Positions 1-6,330 of a stretch of DNA of 13,973 nucleotides are shown here, one piece after another. Each line of letters starts with the position of its first letter. Within the stretch, counting starts at the first letter, position 1. The stretch covers positions 1 through 13,973 of the forward strand of contig CAADYQ010000105.1 of NCBI GenBank assembly GCA_900753295.1, read 5' to 3'. The notes below the pieces were generated by a model. The model was not told where the DNA came from. It was given only the letters and a program-made list of their open reading frames with translations, and made no database searches. This DNA is from Clostridia bacterium. GTDB taxonomy: Bacteria; Bacillota; Clostridia; Oscillospirales; CAG-272. The translations under genes and the position numbers were made by a program.

Positions 1-1
1 C

Positions 2-208
2 GAAGCGTCGCTCCTTGCGGGAGCGATGATACTTTCGCGCGGCGGCGAGCTTTGCGACAGATACGTTGCGCGTCTCGGACGCGAGCTTTCATACAGCGCC
101 GCAGGAAAGCGCAAGGGCGGAGACTTGTCAGCCGCCGAAGCCGATGAGGCGCTTGCAGCCGCGCTGTGCGGAGAAGGGACCTTTGAATATCATGTTGAAA
201 ACTGCTGA
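2..208 (+). CDS. trmK: Partial C-terminus, probable tRNA (adenine22-N1)-methyltransferase TrmK
   Basis: An open frame enters from the left edge and ends at a TGA at 206-208, giving about 68 residues with no start in the window. The piece is Ala/Arg/Glu-rich and would be the helical C-terminal tail of a larger protein; no catalytic motif is visible. The call rests on context. In Firmicutes, trmK (the SAM-dependent tRNA m1A22 methyltransferase) commonly sits directly upstream of the Nif3-family gene, and here the frame overlaps the nif3 start by 17 bases, which suggests translational coupling. The tail pattern (LLAGAMIL, then a basic helix) loosely fits the TrmK C-terminus. It could be another protein; the upstream sequence would settle it. 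Confidence 0.5.
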   Translation, partial: EASLLAGAMILSRGGELCDRYVARLGRELSYSAAGKRKGGDLSAAEADEALAAALCGEGTFEYHVENC

Positions 209-968
209 TCTTTGCCATGCTCTGGAGCTTGCGGTCCCGCCGCTTGCGGGCTGTGAGGATTTTGACGGCGTGGCATTCATGCCGGACGGCGACCGCCCGG
301 TAAAACGTGTAGCCGTGGCGCTTGACGCCGATATATTTACCGCGCGCGCCGCAGTCGGCGCGGGCGCGGACATACTTCTTACGCATCACCCAATGCTTTA
401 CGGCGGCGAGCCGGAGGAGGGCAGCCCTCAGTACCTTGCGCGCGCCGAGCTTGCGGCGCATGGGATAGCGGCAATGTCGCTTCACGCGCGTCTTGATGCC
501 GCCGAGGGCGGGATGAACGATTCGCTTTGTGCGCTCCTCGGCGTTTTTGCGCCGGAAAGTATCATCCGCTTCGGTATACCCGAAGCCTGCGGGCTTGGTC
601 GCATCGGATTGCTTTCGGCTCCTATGAGCGGTGAAGTGCTCGCCAAGGTAGCAAAAGCAAGGCTCGGATCGCCATGCGCGGTCGTTTCATGCGCCGAGCG
701 GACGATAAGCCGCGCGGCGGTCGTCAGCGGCTCATGCTCGGATTTTGTTACGGCAGCGGCGGAGTGCGGTGCTGACGCGATCATAGGCGGAGAATTCAAA
801 TATCATACTCTTGAGCTTGCCCGTGTGCTCGGTATCTGCTGTATCGGGCTTGGGCACTATTACACCGAACGCCATGCACCAGACATACTGCGCCGGTTGG
901 TCCTTGCGGCGGCGCCGGACGCCGAAGTGACGGTCGTGGACCCCGGCTGTCCCGCGCGGATACTCTGA
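192..968 (+). CDS. Nif3-like dinuclear metal center protein
   Basis: A 258-residue protein of the Nif3/YqfO/YbgI family, cytosolic proteins with a two-metal site; some members have GTP cyclohydrolase-like activity, but the physiological role is mostly unsettled. Visible family motifs are THHPM at 64-68 (paired His ligands), HARLDAAEGG at 98-107 (usually HTNLDAAEGG), GEFKYH at 200-205 and GHYYTE at 221-226 (His222 and Glu226 as ligands). The ATG at 192 was chosen over upstream in-frame starts because the family N-terminus begins there and a GGAGAAGGGA site lies at 170-179. The length suits the short form without the inserted PII-like domain. It overlaps the upstream frame by 17 bases, so it is probably co-translated with trmK. 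Confidence 0.88.
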   Translation: MLKTADLCHALELAVPPLAGCEDFDGVAFMPDGDRPVKRVAVALDADIFTARAAVGAGADILLTHHPMLYGGEPEEGSPQYLARAELAAHGIAAMSLHARLDAAEGGMNDSLCALLGVFAPESIIRFGIPEACGLGRIGLLSAPMSGEVLAKVAKARLGSPCAVVSCAERTISRAAVVSGSCSDFVTAAAECGADAIIGGEFKYHTLELARVLGICCIGLGHYYTERHAPDILRRLVLAAAPDAEVTVVDPGCPARIL

Positions 969-1005
969 TATAATAAACAATGAAAGGTAAAGGTACTTTA
1001 CACCA

Positions 1006-1686
1006 ATGACCTATGTAATGTCATGCCTCAACGGCTGTTATTCGGATTTTCTCCGTATGCTTGAAAAAATATCATTCGGTAAAAAGGATGTTATGTTCCT
1101 CCTCGGCGACATTTCCGACACCGGAGACGAGCCCATGGAGCTGCTCTGCGATCTTTCCTGCCGCGAGAATATCTGGCCCGTCGCGGGCGACCGCGATGCG
1201 GCGACCGCAAAAATGCTTTCCGGCTTTTCACGTATGCTCGAAAGCGGCGAGACGCCCGACAGCACGTTTATCGCCGAGATGAATAGCTGGGCGGCAAGCG
1301 GCGGACGTGTTGCACTTGACGCCTTCCGCGCTCTTGACGCCGATATGAAGGAGGGCGTGCTCGATTATCTCTCGGATATGGCGCAGTACGACACCGTGCA
1401 TGTCGGCGAGGTGGACTATCTGCTCGTTCATACCGGTATCAATGGCTATTCAGAGGGACGCGACCTTGACAGCTACCCCGACGGAGCCTTTTGCGCGGAC
1501 GGTGATGTGGCGCTTTCATTTCCCGGAATGGTGATGGTGTGCGGCGCACGTCATGACGGCGCGGCATTTGACGGTTCGACCAAGATCGCAAGATATGACG
1601 GGCGCATCGAGCTTGACTGCGGTGCGGCGCACGGCGGCAGACTCGGCTGTCTTTGCCTTGATAACGGCGAAGAATTTTACCTCTGA
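1006..1686 (+). CDS. Degenerate PPP-type metallophosphatase (probable pseudoenzyme)
   Basis: This 226-residue protein resembles bacterial serine/threonine phosphatases of the calcineurin-like PPP family. The framework is intact: LLGDISDTG at 32-40 matches LGDxxDRG, LLVHTG at 139-144 matches the HxG block, and the ending CGAAHGGRLGCLCL (205-218) is typical of clostridial members. Key metal positions are altered. The GDxHG motif reads SCLNG (6-10), losing both Asp and His. GNHE reads GDRD (61-64), and DRG is DTG. The late GH motif reads GARH near 180. Catalysis is therefore doubtful, while the fold is probably kept. An AAAGG at 989-993 serves the ATG. It sits 37 bases after nif3 and 11 before rlmD, so it is probably in one operon. 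A regulatory or binding role is inference. Confidence 0.72.
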   Translation: MTYVMSCLNGCYSDFLRMLEKISFGKKDVMFLLGDISDTGDEPMELLCDLSCRENIWPVAGDRDAATAKMLSGFSRMLESGETPDSTFIAEMNSWAASGGRVALDAFRALDADMKEGVLDYLSDMAQYDTVHVGEVDYLLVHTGINGYSEGRDLDSYPDGAFCADGDVALSFPGMVMVCGARHDGAAFDGSTKIARYDGRIELDCGAAHGGRLGCLCLDNGEEFYL

Positions 1687-1697
1687 CAGCTTACGAT

Positions 1698-3098
1698 ATG
1701 CGTAAAAACGATATTACCGTGCTGGATATCGGCGCGGTCTCAAACCTGGGTTACGGCGTCGGTCGGATACCCGAGGGCGAGCCGGACGGCGGCATGGTCG
1801 TGTTCGTGCCGGGAGCCGTGAGCGGCGACCGCGTGCGGGCGAAGGTCATCAAGGTCACAAAAAGCTATTGCGTCGCGCGGCTCGACGGGATAATAAGGGA
1901 ATCTGCGGAGCGTGAGCCGGAGCCGTTCTGCACCGCGCCTGCGAGTTGCGGCGGCTGTGCCTACCGATTTCTGAAATACGACAGCGAGCTGGAGCTTAAA
2001 CGCGCCGCGGTCGCCGCCGAGTTCCGCAAGGCTGGGCTTGACGGAGTGAACGTCCTCCCCGTGCTTTGCGTGCGGGACGCCGACGGCACACCGCGTACAC
2101 GCGGATGCCGCAACAAGGCGCAGTACCGCTTCGTCATGACCAAAAACGGCATACGCGCGGGCTTTTACGCCTCCGGGACCCACCGCGTGGCGGGCTACGA
2201 GGATTGCTCGCTCCATCCCGAGGTGTTCCGCGATATCGCGGTGTGGTTCTGCTGCCGTGCCGAGCGCGACGGTCTGACCGTTTATGATGAGATGACAGGA
2301 AAGGGACTTTTGCGCCATCTTTACCTGCGTATCGGTGTCGGAAGCGGAGAGGTGCAGGTGACGGTCGTCATAAACGGCGACGCACTGCCGGGCGCCGCGG
2401 CGATAGCCGAGGATCTCACAAAGGCATTCCCGGCGATAGGCGGCGTGCTGGTAAACATAAACCGCGGGAACACGAATGTGATAACGGGCAGGGAATACCG
2501 CACCGTTTACGGTAAGCCCGCGCTCACAGATATATTCTGCGGTATGGAGATGGAAATATCTCCGGCGGCGTTCTATCAGGTCAATCACGATGCCGCCGAG
2601 TTGCTTTGCCGCACAGCGGCGGGACTGCTCGGAGATAATGCCTCCGAGCTTCGTCTGCTCGATCTTTATTGCGGCATAGGTACCATCGGACTTTCCATGT
2701 CCGGACACTGCCGCGAGCTTTGCGGCGTGGAGATCGTGCCGGAGGCAGTGGAATGCGCGCGCCGGAATGCCGCGCGCAACGGCATCGAAAACGCGCGCTT
2801 CATTTGCGCCGATTCCGCATCGGGCGCGGATGAGCTGCTTTTTGCCGGAGGCTTCCGACCGGATGCGGTCGTTCTTGCCCCGCCGCGCCGCGGCTGTGAC
2901 GCCGCACTGCTTCACTCGCTCGACCGTGCGGGAATAGGCAGGATCATATATATTTCCTGCAACCCCGCCACGCTTGCGCGTGACGCCGCCGTGCTTTGCA
3001 CGCTTGGGTATCAGCCCGGAGACGCACAGCCGGTCGATCTTTTCCCGCGCACGGGACATGTGGAAACAGTCTGTCTGTTCACAAAATCGGACAGCTGA
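1698..3098 (+). CDS. rlmD: 23S rRNA (uracil-5-)-methyltransferase, RlmD/RlmCD (RumA) type
   Basis: A 466-residue SAM-dependent enzyme that makes 5-methyluridine in 23S rRNA. Domains in order: an N-terminal TRAM RNA-binding domain (about 5-66); the Fe-S cluster cysteines C78, C84, C87 and C170 in the RumA spacing; FYQVN at 292-296; the SAM site LLDLYCGIGTIGL at 320-332; the nucleophile C421 in ISCNPATLARD; and the base E456 in GHVETV. All are present. One deviation: the motif usually read as VDPPRxG is LAPPRRG, with Ala394 (GCC, 2877-2879) where Asp is expected. The start at 1698 places TRAM at the N-terminus, but its ribosome site is weak. It follows the phosphatase-like gene by 11 bases, which suggests coupling. 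TrmA-type activity on tRNA is less likely because the TRAM and Fe-S elements are present. Confidence 0.9.
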   Translation: MRKNDITVLDIGAVSNLGYGVGRIPEGEPDGGMVVFVPGAVSGDRVRAKVIKVTKSYCVARLDGIIRESAEREPEPFCTAPASCGGCAYRFLKYDSELELKRAAVAAEFRKAGLDGVNVLPVLCVRDADGTPRTRGCRNKAQYRFVMTKNGIRAGFYASGTHRVAGYEDCSLHPEVFRDIAVWFCCRAERDGLTVYDEMTGKGLLRHLYLRIGVGSGEVQVTVVINGDALPGAAAIAEDLTKAFPAIGGVLVNINRGNTNVITGREYRTVYGKPALTDIFCGMEMEISPAAFYQVNHDAAELLCRTAAGLLGDNASELRLLDLYCGIGTIGLSMSGHCRELCGVEIVPEAVECARRNAARNGIENARFICADSASGADELLFAGGFRPDAVVLAPPRRGCDAALLHSLDRAGIGRIIYISCNPATLARDAAVLCTLGYQPGDAQPVDLFPRTGHVETVCLFTKSDS

Positions 3099-3129
3099 AA
3101 TAAACAAAAAGACAGAAAGGGTCACATCA

Positions 3130-4221
3130 ATGAAAACGAAAAAAACACTATCGACAATTGTAGCTGCCGCGCTGGCGCTGATCCTTGCCGTTATCATGTC
3201 CGTCGGCACCGCTGCTGCAAACGATGCGCCTGACAAGGGCAAAGCGTTTGACATTTATTACGGCAAGGCTGTAGTTGACGGGGAAAAGGACAACGCGTAT
3301 TTTCCCGCTCCCAGCGTTGTGAGCTACGTCCACAACTGCACCTATGAGGACAAATCCTTTGCATATCCCGACGGCAGAGGGACCTCGTTTGAGTGCTATC
3401 TCATGTGGGATGAAACGAGCCTTTACGGCTTTATCGAGGTCACCGACTACACCCCGGTCACATATGCCTTCAAGGATTATAAGACCGACTGCCTTGAGCT
3501 TAACTTCATACTTACCGATTGGGCATCGTATGCGGGCAAAAAAACGGATATGTACACCGATATCGGCAACATTTCCGTGGGAATGTTCCGTATTTCCAAC
3601 CCCGTGGGCGCAAACGTTACCGCTCTTTACGAGCTGCTCCCGATGAAGGGCGGACTCTCCGCATTTGACGAGATATACGGACTTTCAAAATGTGCCGTTG
3701 TGAAGACGGACAAGGGCTATAACGTTGAGTTTTCGATAAAGGTACCCGATGATATCGTTCACCTTGTCTGCACTCCGGGTGCGCACATCGGCTTCGGCAT
3801 CCAGTGCAATGACGATGTAAACGACAACGGTATTCGCGACTCGATAATTTATTCGTCCAACCTTGACGATCAGCAGGGCAAGACAGGCGAATTCGTGCTT
3901 CTTGATAAGGACGGCACCCGCCCCGATGCTCCCGTATCGCGCGAGCCTGTTGTAACCTCGGCGCCTGCGACAGAGCCGGTAACGACCGTTCCCGCAACGT
4001 CCGCTCCCGAGATCACGACCGAACCTGCGGTCACAACAAAAGCACCGGCGAGCACCACCGCCGAGGTCACGGAGGCTCCCGCGACCGATGCTCCCGCACC
4101 GGCGACCGAAACGCCTGCCGCTTCCGGGAGTGGATGCGGTTCACGCCTCCCGGCAGCTTCTGCCGCGGTAATGCTTGTTTTTGTGGTGGGAATGGCATTG
4201 TTCTGCCGCAAAAAAGCCTGA
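3130..4221 (+). CDS. Secreted CBM9-like protein with GCGS C-terminal anchor
   Basis: A 363-residue exported protein. A signal peptide spans about 1-30, with a probable signal peptidase I site after TAAA. A domain at about 38-258 resembles carbohydrate-binding family 9: KAVVDGEKDNAYF at 46-58, YLMWDETSLYGFIEVTD at 90-106, GYNVEFSIKVPD at 197-208 and GFGIQCNDD at 221-229. A Thr/Pro/Ala-rich linker follows (about 263-334), then GCGS at 335-338, a hydrophobic segment of roughly 20 residues and CRKKA. The ATG at 3130 was chosen for the AGAAAGGG site at 3114-3121 and the signal peptide; upstream in-frame starts lie inside rlmD. There is no sortase LPXTG motif. Read-through from rlmD is possible; a weak promoter-like pair (TTCACA 3078, TAAACA 3101) is also present. 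A glycan-binding surface role is inferred. Confidence 0.8.
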   Translation: MKTKKTLSTIVAAALALILAVIMSVGTAAANDAPDKGKAFDIYYGKAVVDGEKDNAYFPAPSVVSYVHNCTYEDKSFAYPDGRGTSFECYLMWDETSLYGFIEVTDYTPVTYAFKDYKTDCLELNFILTDWASYAGKKTDMYTDIGNISVGMFRISNPVGANVTALYELLPMKGGLSAFDEIYGLSKCAVVKTDKGYNVEFSIKVPDDIVHLVCTPGAHIGFGIQCNDDVNDNGIRDSIIYSSNLDDQQGKTGEFVLLDKDGTRPDAPVSREPVVTSAPATEPVTTVPATSAPEITTEPAVTTKAPASTTAEVTEAPATDAPAPATETPAASGSGCGSRLPAASAAVMLVFVVGMALFCRKKA

Positions 4222-4290
4222 TACGTTTGTCGTTTTACACAGTTCGTGGGGACCGTTTTAGTGCATAATGTAAAAAAGGGCATGCGACTC

Positions 4291-4319
4291 TTGACATTCC
4301 CGTTGATATGTTGTAAAAT
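4291..4319 (+). promoter_or_regulatory. Strong sigma-A promoter for the 4352 gene
   Basis: A perfect -35 TTGACA (4291-4296) is followed by a 17-base spacer and TAAAAT (4314-4319), five of six consensus. The expected transcript start is near 4326, giving a short leader that contains GGAGGG at 4337-4342, nine bases before the ATG. Confidence 0.82.
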
Positions 4320-4351
4320 ATATATAACTCAATATTGGAGGGTAATATTCA

Positions 4352-5434
4352 ATGAAAAAAATTATTTCACTTGTTATCGTCTGCATTCTTGCGGCAGCAA
4401 TGTGCCTCCCCACGTTTGCGACAGACGCAGCCCCTGCTCAGGACATCACTGCTGATGTCAAGTTTGCAACTGCGATGGAGATCTACACCGGATTCCTTCC
4501 TGTTGTAAGAACAGATGCCCAGTTCATCTCTTGGGACACCTACACCAACGGCGGCGACGCCGGCTTCAAGGCTCCCGGCACAGGCAAGCGCGACATCTTT
4601 ATGATGGGATTCCCCTTTGTCAACTTCTTCAATGACAGATTTGTTGTGGACATCTCCAAAAAAGAAGAGTATGTAATGCTTCAGTACCCCACCTGCTGGC
4701 AGAACAACTATGAAGACGGTTCGCCCGCCAAGTTCGTGTACACGATCGACATTCCGAAGGACGGCATATATGAGTTTGTCGTAGTCGGCTGCGCCCAGAT
4801 CAAGGAAGATCAGGTCGATAACGATGCCAAGGACCGCGGCTTCTCCATTTCCGTTGACGGTCAGGACAAGAAGCAGGTCAACATAAGCGATACTCAGCTC
4901 GCCTTCAGAGCATATGATTACAACTATTCTCTTGAAGACGTCAAGAGCAAAAACATAACCACCACCAACGGCGTAAACTCCCAGTACTTCCAGGTTGGAT
5001 ACGTTTACAACATCACCTACGAGCTGACCAAGGGCACTCACACCATCGAGTACTATCACCTTGAGTCCAGCGGTGACACCAGAGTTGACGGCGGCAACTC
5101 CTCCAGACTTAACTTCATGGGTCTGTATGTTCAGGAATTCCTCACCGAGGCTGAGCTTGCCAACTACAAGTATCCCGAGACCTCCGAGATCATCGAGACA
5201 GATGCGCCCACTCAGCCCGTAACCACCAAGGCTGAAACGACCAAGGCAGAGACTAAGCCCGCTGATCCCAAGACCGATGCAGCGACCAAGGCTCCCGAGA
5301 CTCCCACTACCACCAAGGCTCCCGAAACCACTGCAGCTGCCGAAAAGAAGGGCTGCGGAAGTGTTGTCGGTTGCGGCGCAGTTGTTGTAGTTGCAATTCT
5401 CGGTTCCGCTCTTGTTGCAAAGAAAAGAAAATAA
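4352..5434 (+). CDS. Secreted beta-rich protein with GCGS C-terminal anchor
   Basis: A 360-residue exported protein with a signal peptide (about 1-24, ending PTFA). The body (about 30-265) is rich in aromatic residues and beta strands; segments such as DGIYEFVVVG, FSISVDGQ and GTHTIEYYHLE resemble jelly-roll carbohydrate-binding modules of the CBM6/CBM35 kind, but I cannot assign a family. A TTKA-repeat linker (about 285-333) leads to GCGS at 334-337, a second Cys at 341, a hydrophobic stretch and AKKRK. The tail is nearly the same design as that of the 3130-4221 product. It has its own strong promoter and GGAGGG site. Codons are strongly biased (AAG, GAC, ACC, TTC), unlike its neighbours, which suggests an abundant surface protein. 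Function is unknown. Confidence 0.78.
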   Translation: MKKIISLVIVCILAAAMCLPTFATDAAPAQDITADVKFATAMEIYTGFLPVVRTDAQFISWDTYTNGGDAGFKAPGTGKRDIFMMGFPFVNFFNDRFVVDISKKEEYVMLQYPTCWQNNYEDGSPAKFVYTIDIPKDGIYEFVVVGCAQIKEDQVDNDAKDRGFSISVDGQDKKQVNISDTQLAFRAYDYNYSLEDVKSKNITTTNGVNSQYFQVGYVYNITYELTKGTHTIEYYHLESSGDTRVDGGNSSRLNFMGLYVQEFLTEAELANYKYPETSEIIETDAPTQPVTTKAETTKAETKPADPKTDAATKAPETPTTTKAPETTAAAEKKGCGSVVGCGAVVVVAILGSALVAKKRK

Positions 5435-5444
5435 GTCCGAGCAT

Positions 5445-5469
5445 CGTTTTACCTCAATGAGGTAAAACG
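5445..5469 (+). repeat. Perfect intercistronic hairpin without a U-tract
   Basis: An 11-base perfect inverted repeat (CGTTTTACCTC, loop AAT, GAGGTAAAACG) lies 11 bases after the stop at 5434. It is not followed by T residues, so it is a poor intrinsic terminator in the forward direction. It could protect the 3' end of the abundant upstream mRNA while letting some transcription continue into the Lgt-like gene. Confidence 0.7.
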
Positions 5470-5487
5470 GATCACCGGATCACAAAA

Positions 5488-5517
5488 GGGGTTGCCGCGC
5501 GTATGCACGACAACCCC
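5488..5517 (+). promoter_or_regulatory. Hairpin able to hide the upstream ribosome site of the Lgt-like gene
   Basis: GGGGTTG (5488-5494) pairs perfectly with CAACCCC (5511-5517). The loop holds the ATG at 5503, and the left arm contains the GGGG of its ribosome site. If it forms, the upstream start is masked and the ATG at 5545, with its own AAAAGGG at 5527-5533, would be used. Confidence 0.45.
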
Positions 5518-5544
5518 GAATTCAATAAAAGGGCAGAATTATTT

Positions 5545-6330
5545 ATGTATCCTTATGATATAATACCCGGACTTGACCTGTACAGCATAATGTTCTGTGT
5601 GGGGATAATCGCCGCAATGGTCACGTTCAGGCTGTTTTCGGACAGGCGCGGCTTCAGCGCACGGCTGAATAACTTCGTCATTGCCGACGGTGTTGTGTGC
5701 GTCATATCGGGTTACGCCTCTGCGGTGCTGTTTCAGGCTGTCTATAATGCGATAGAAACAGGAAAATTCGAAATAACCCAATATACCGGCGCAACATTTT
5801 ACGGCGGCTTTATAGGCGGTGCGGCTGTGTATTTTGCCTTTTACTTCAGTGTCGGTCATTTTGTTTTCGGCAAGGACGGCGAACACCGTAAAAATATTGG
5901 CGCGGTCGTGTCGATATGCGCCGCGTCGGTCTGCATAGCGCACAGCTTCGGGCGCATCGGCTGTCTTTTTGCCGGATGCTGCTACGGCAGGATCACAACA
6001 TCGCCGATATCGGTATACAACGCATATCTTGACGCGCGCGTCGTTCCCGTGCAGCTTTTTGAGGCACTGTTCCTCGCCGCGCTGTTTGCATATCTTTGCT
6101 TCCGCATTGAAAAAAAGCAGGACAAGTGCCTTGCCATATACCTTGCATCATATGGCGTGTGGCGGTTCTTTATCGAATATTTTCGCACCGACGACCGCGG
6201 CGGCAGTCTTGTCAGTTTTCTCACGCCGTCACAGCTTATCGCTGTCGTGCTGACACTGGTCGGAATATTGCTTTTCGCAATCGAGACAATATTGCAGCGT
6301 CGCGCCGTAAAGGAGCCGAAAAATGCCTGA
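5545..6330 (+). CDS. Prolipoprotein diacylglyceryl transferase (Lgt)-like protein, divergent active site
   Basis: A 261-residue polytopic membrane protein of the Lgt family. Canonical Lgt moves diacylglyceryl from phosphatidylglycerol to the lipobox Cys of prolipoproteins at the outer face of the membrane. Family blocks seen: LYSIMFCVG at 12-20, TFYGGFIGG at 84-92, GRIGCLFAGCCYG at 136-148, PVQLFEA at 168-174 and RFFIEYFR at 207-214 (R207, E211, R214 kept). Compared with E. coli Lgt, the essential His103 position is Tyr86, Asn146 is Cys140 and Glu151 is Cys145, so this is a paralogous branch rather than a housekeeping Lgt. The ATG at 5545 fits the family N-terminus; an alternative ATG at 5503 adds 14 residues. 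The gene overlaps the CPBP protease gene by 8 bases. A role in lipidating the GCGS tails is my inference. Confidence 0.8.
   Translation: MYPYDIIPGLDLYSIMFCVGIIAAMVTFRLFSDRRGFSARLNNFVIADGVVCVISGYASAVLFQAVYNAIETGKFEITQYTGATFYGGFIGGAAVYFAFYFSVGHFVFGKDGEHRKNIGAVVSICAASVCIAHSFGRIGCLFAGCCYGRITTSPISVYNAYLDARVVPVQLFEALFLAALFAYLCFRIEKKQDKCLAIYLASYGVWRFFIEYFRTDDRGGSLVSFLTPSQLIAVVLTLVGILLFAIETILQRRAVKEPKNA

Noticed and set aside
2974..3129. Upstream starts for the CBM9-like protein inside rlmD
   Set aside because: The signal peptide and the AGAAAGGG site fix the start at 3130.
1740..3254. Reverse-strand open frame of 504 codons opposite rlmD
   Set aside because: It is antisense to a gene with complete family motifs, has no recognisable domain or ribosome site, and is explained by GC-rich third positions.
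3916..4131. Thr/Pro/Ala codon repeats as a possible variable repeat tract
   Set aside because: The repeats are degenerate at the DNA level, with no exact tandem unit, so slippage-based variation is not supported; it is an ordinary wall-spanning linker.
4233..4275. TTTTACA ... TGTAAAA pair after the CBM9-like gene as a terminator
   Set aside because: Seven AT-rich pairs around a 29-base loop are unlikely to be stable, and no U-tract is placed properly.
4367..5059. Reverse-strand open frame of 230 codons opposite the 4352 gene
   Set aside because: It is a mirror of the strongly biased codon use of the forward gene, which has its own promoter, ribosome site and signal peptide.
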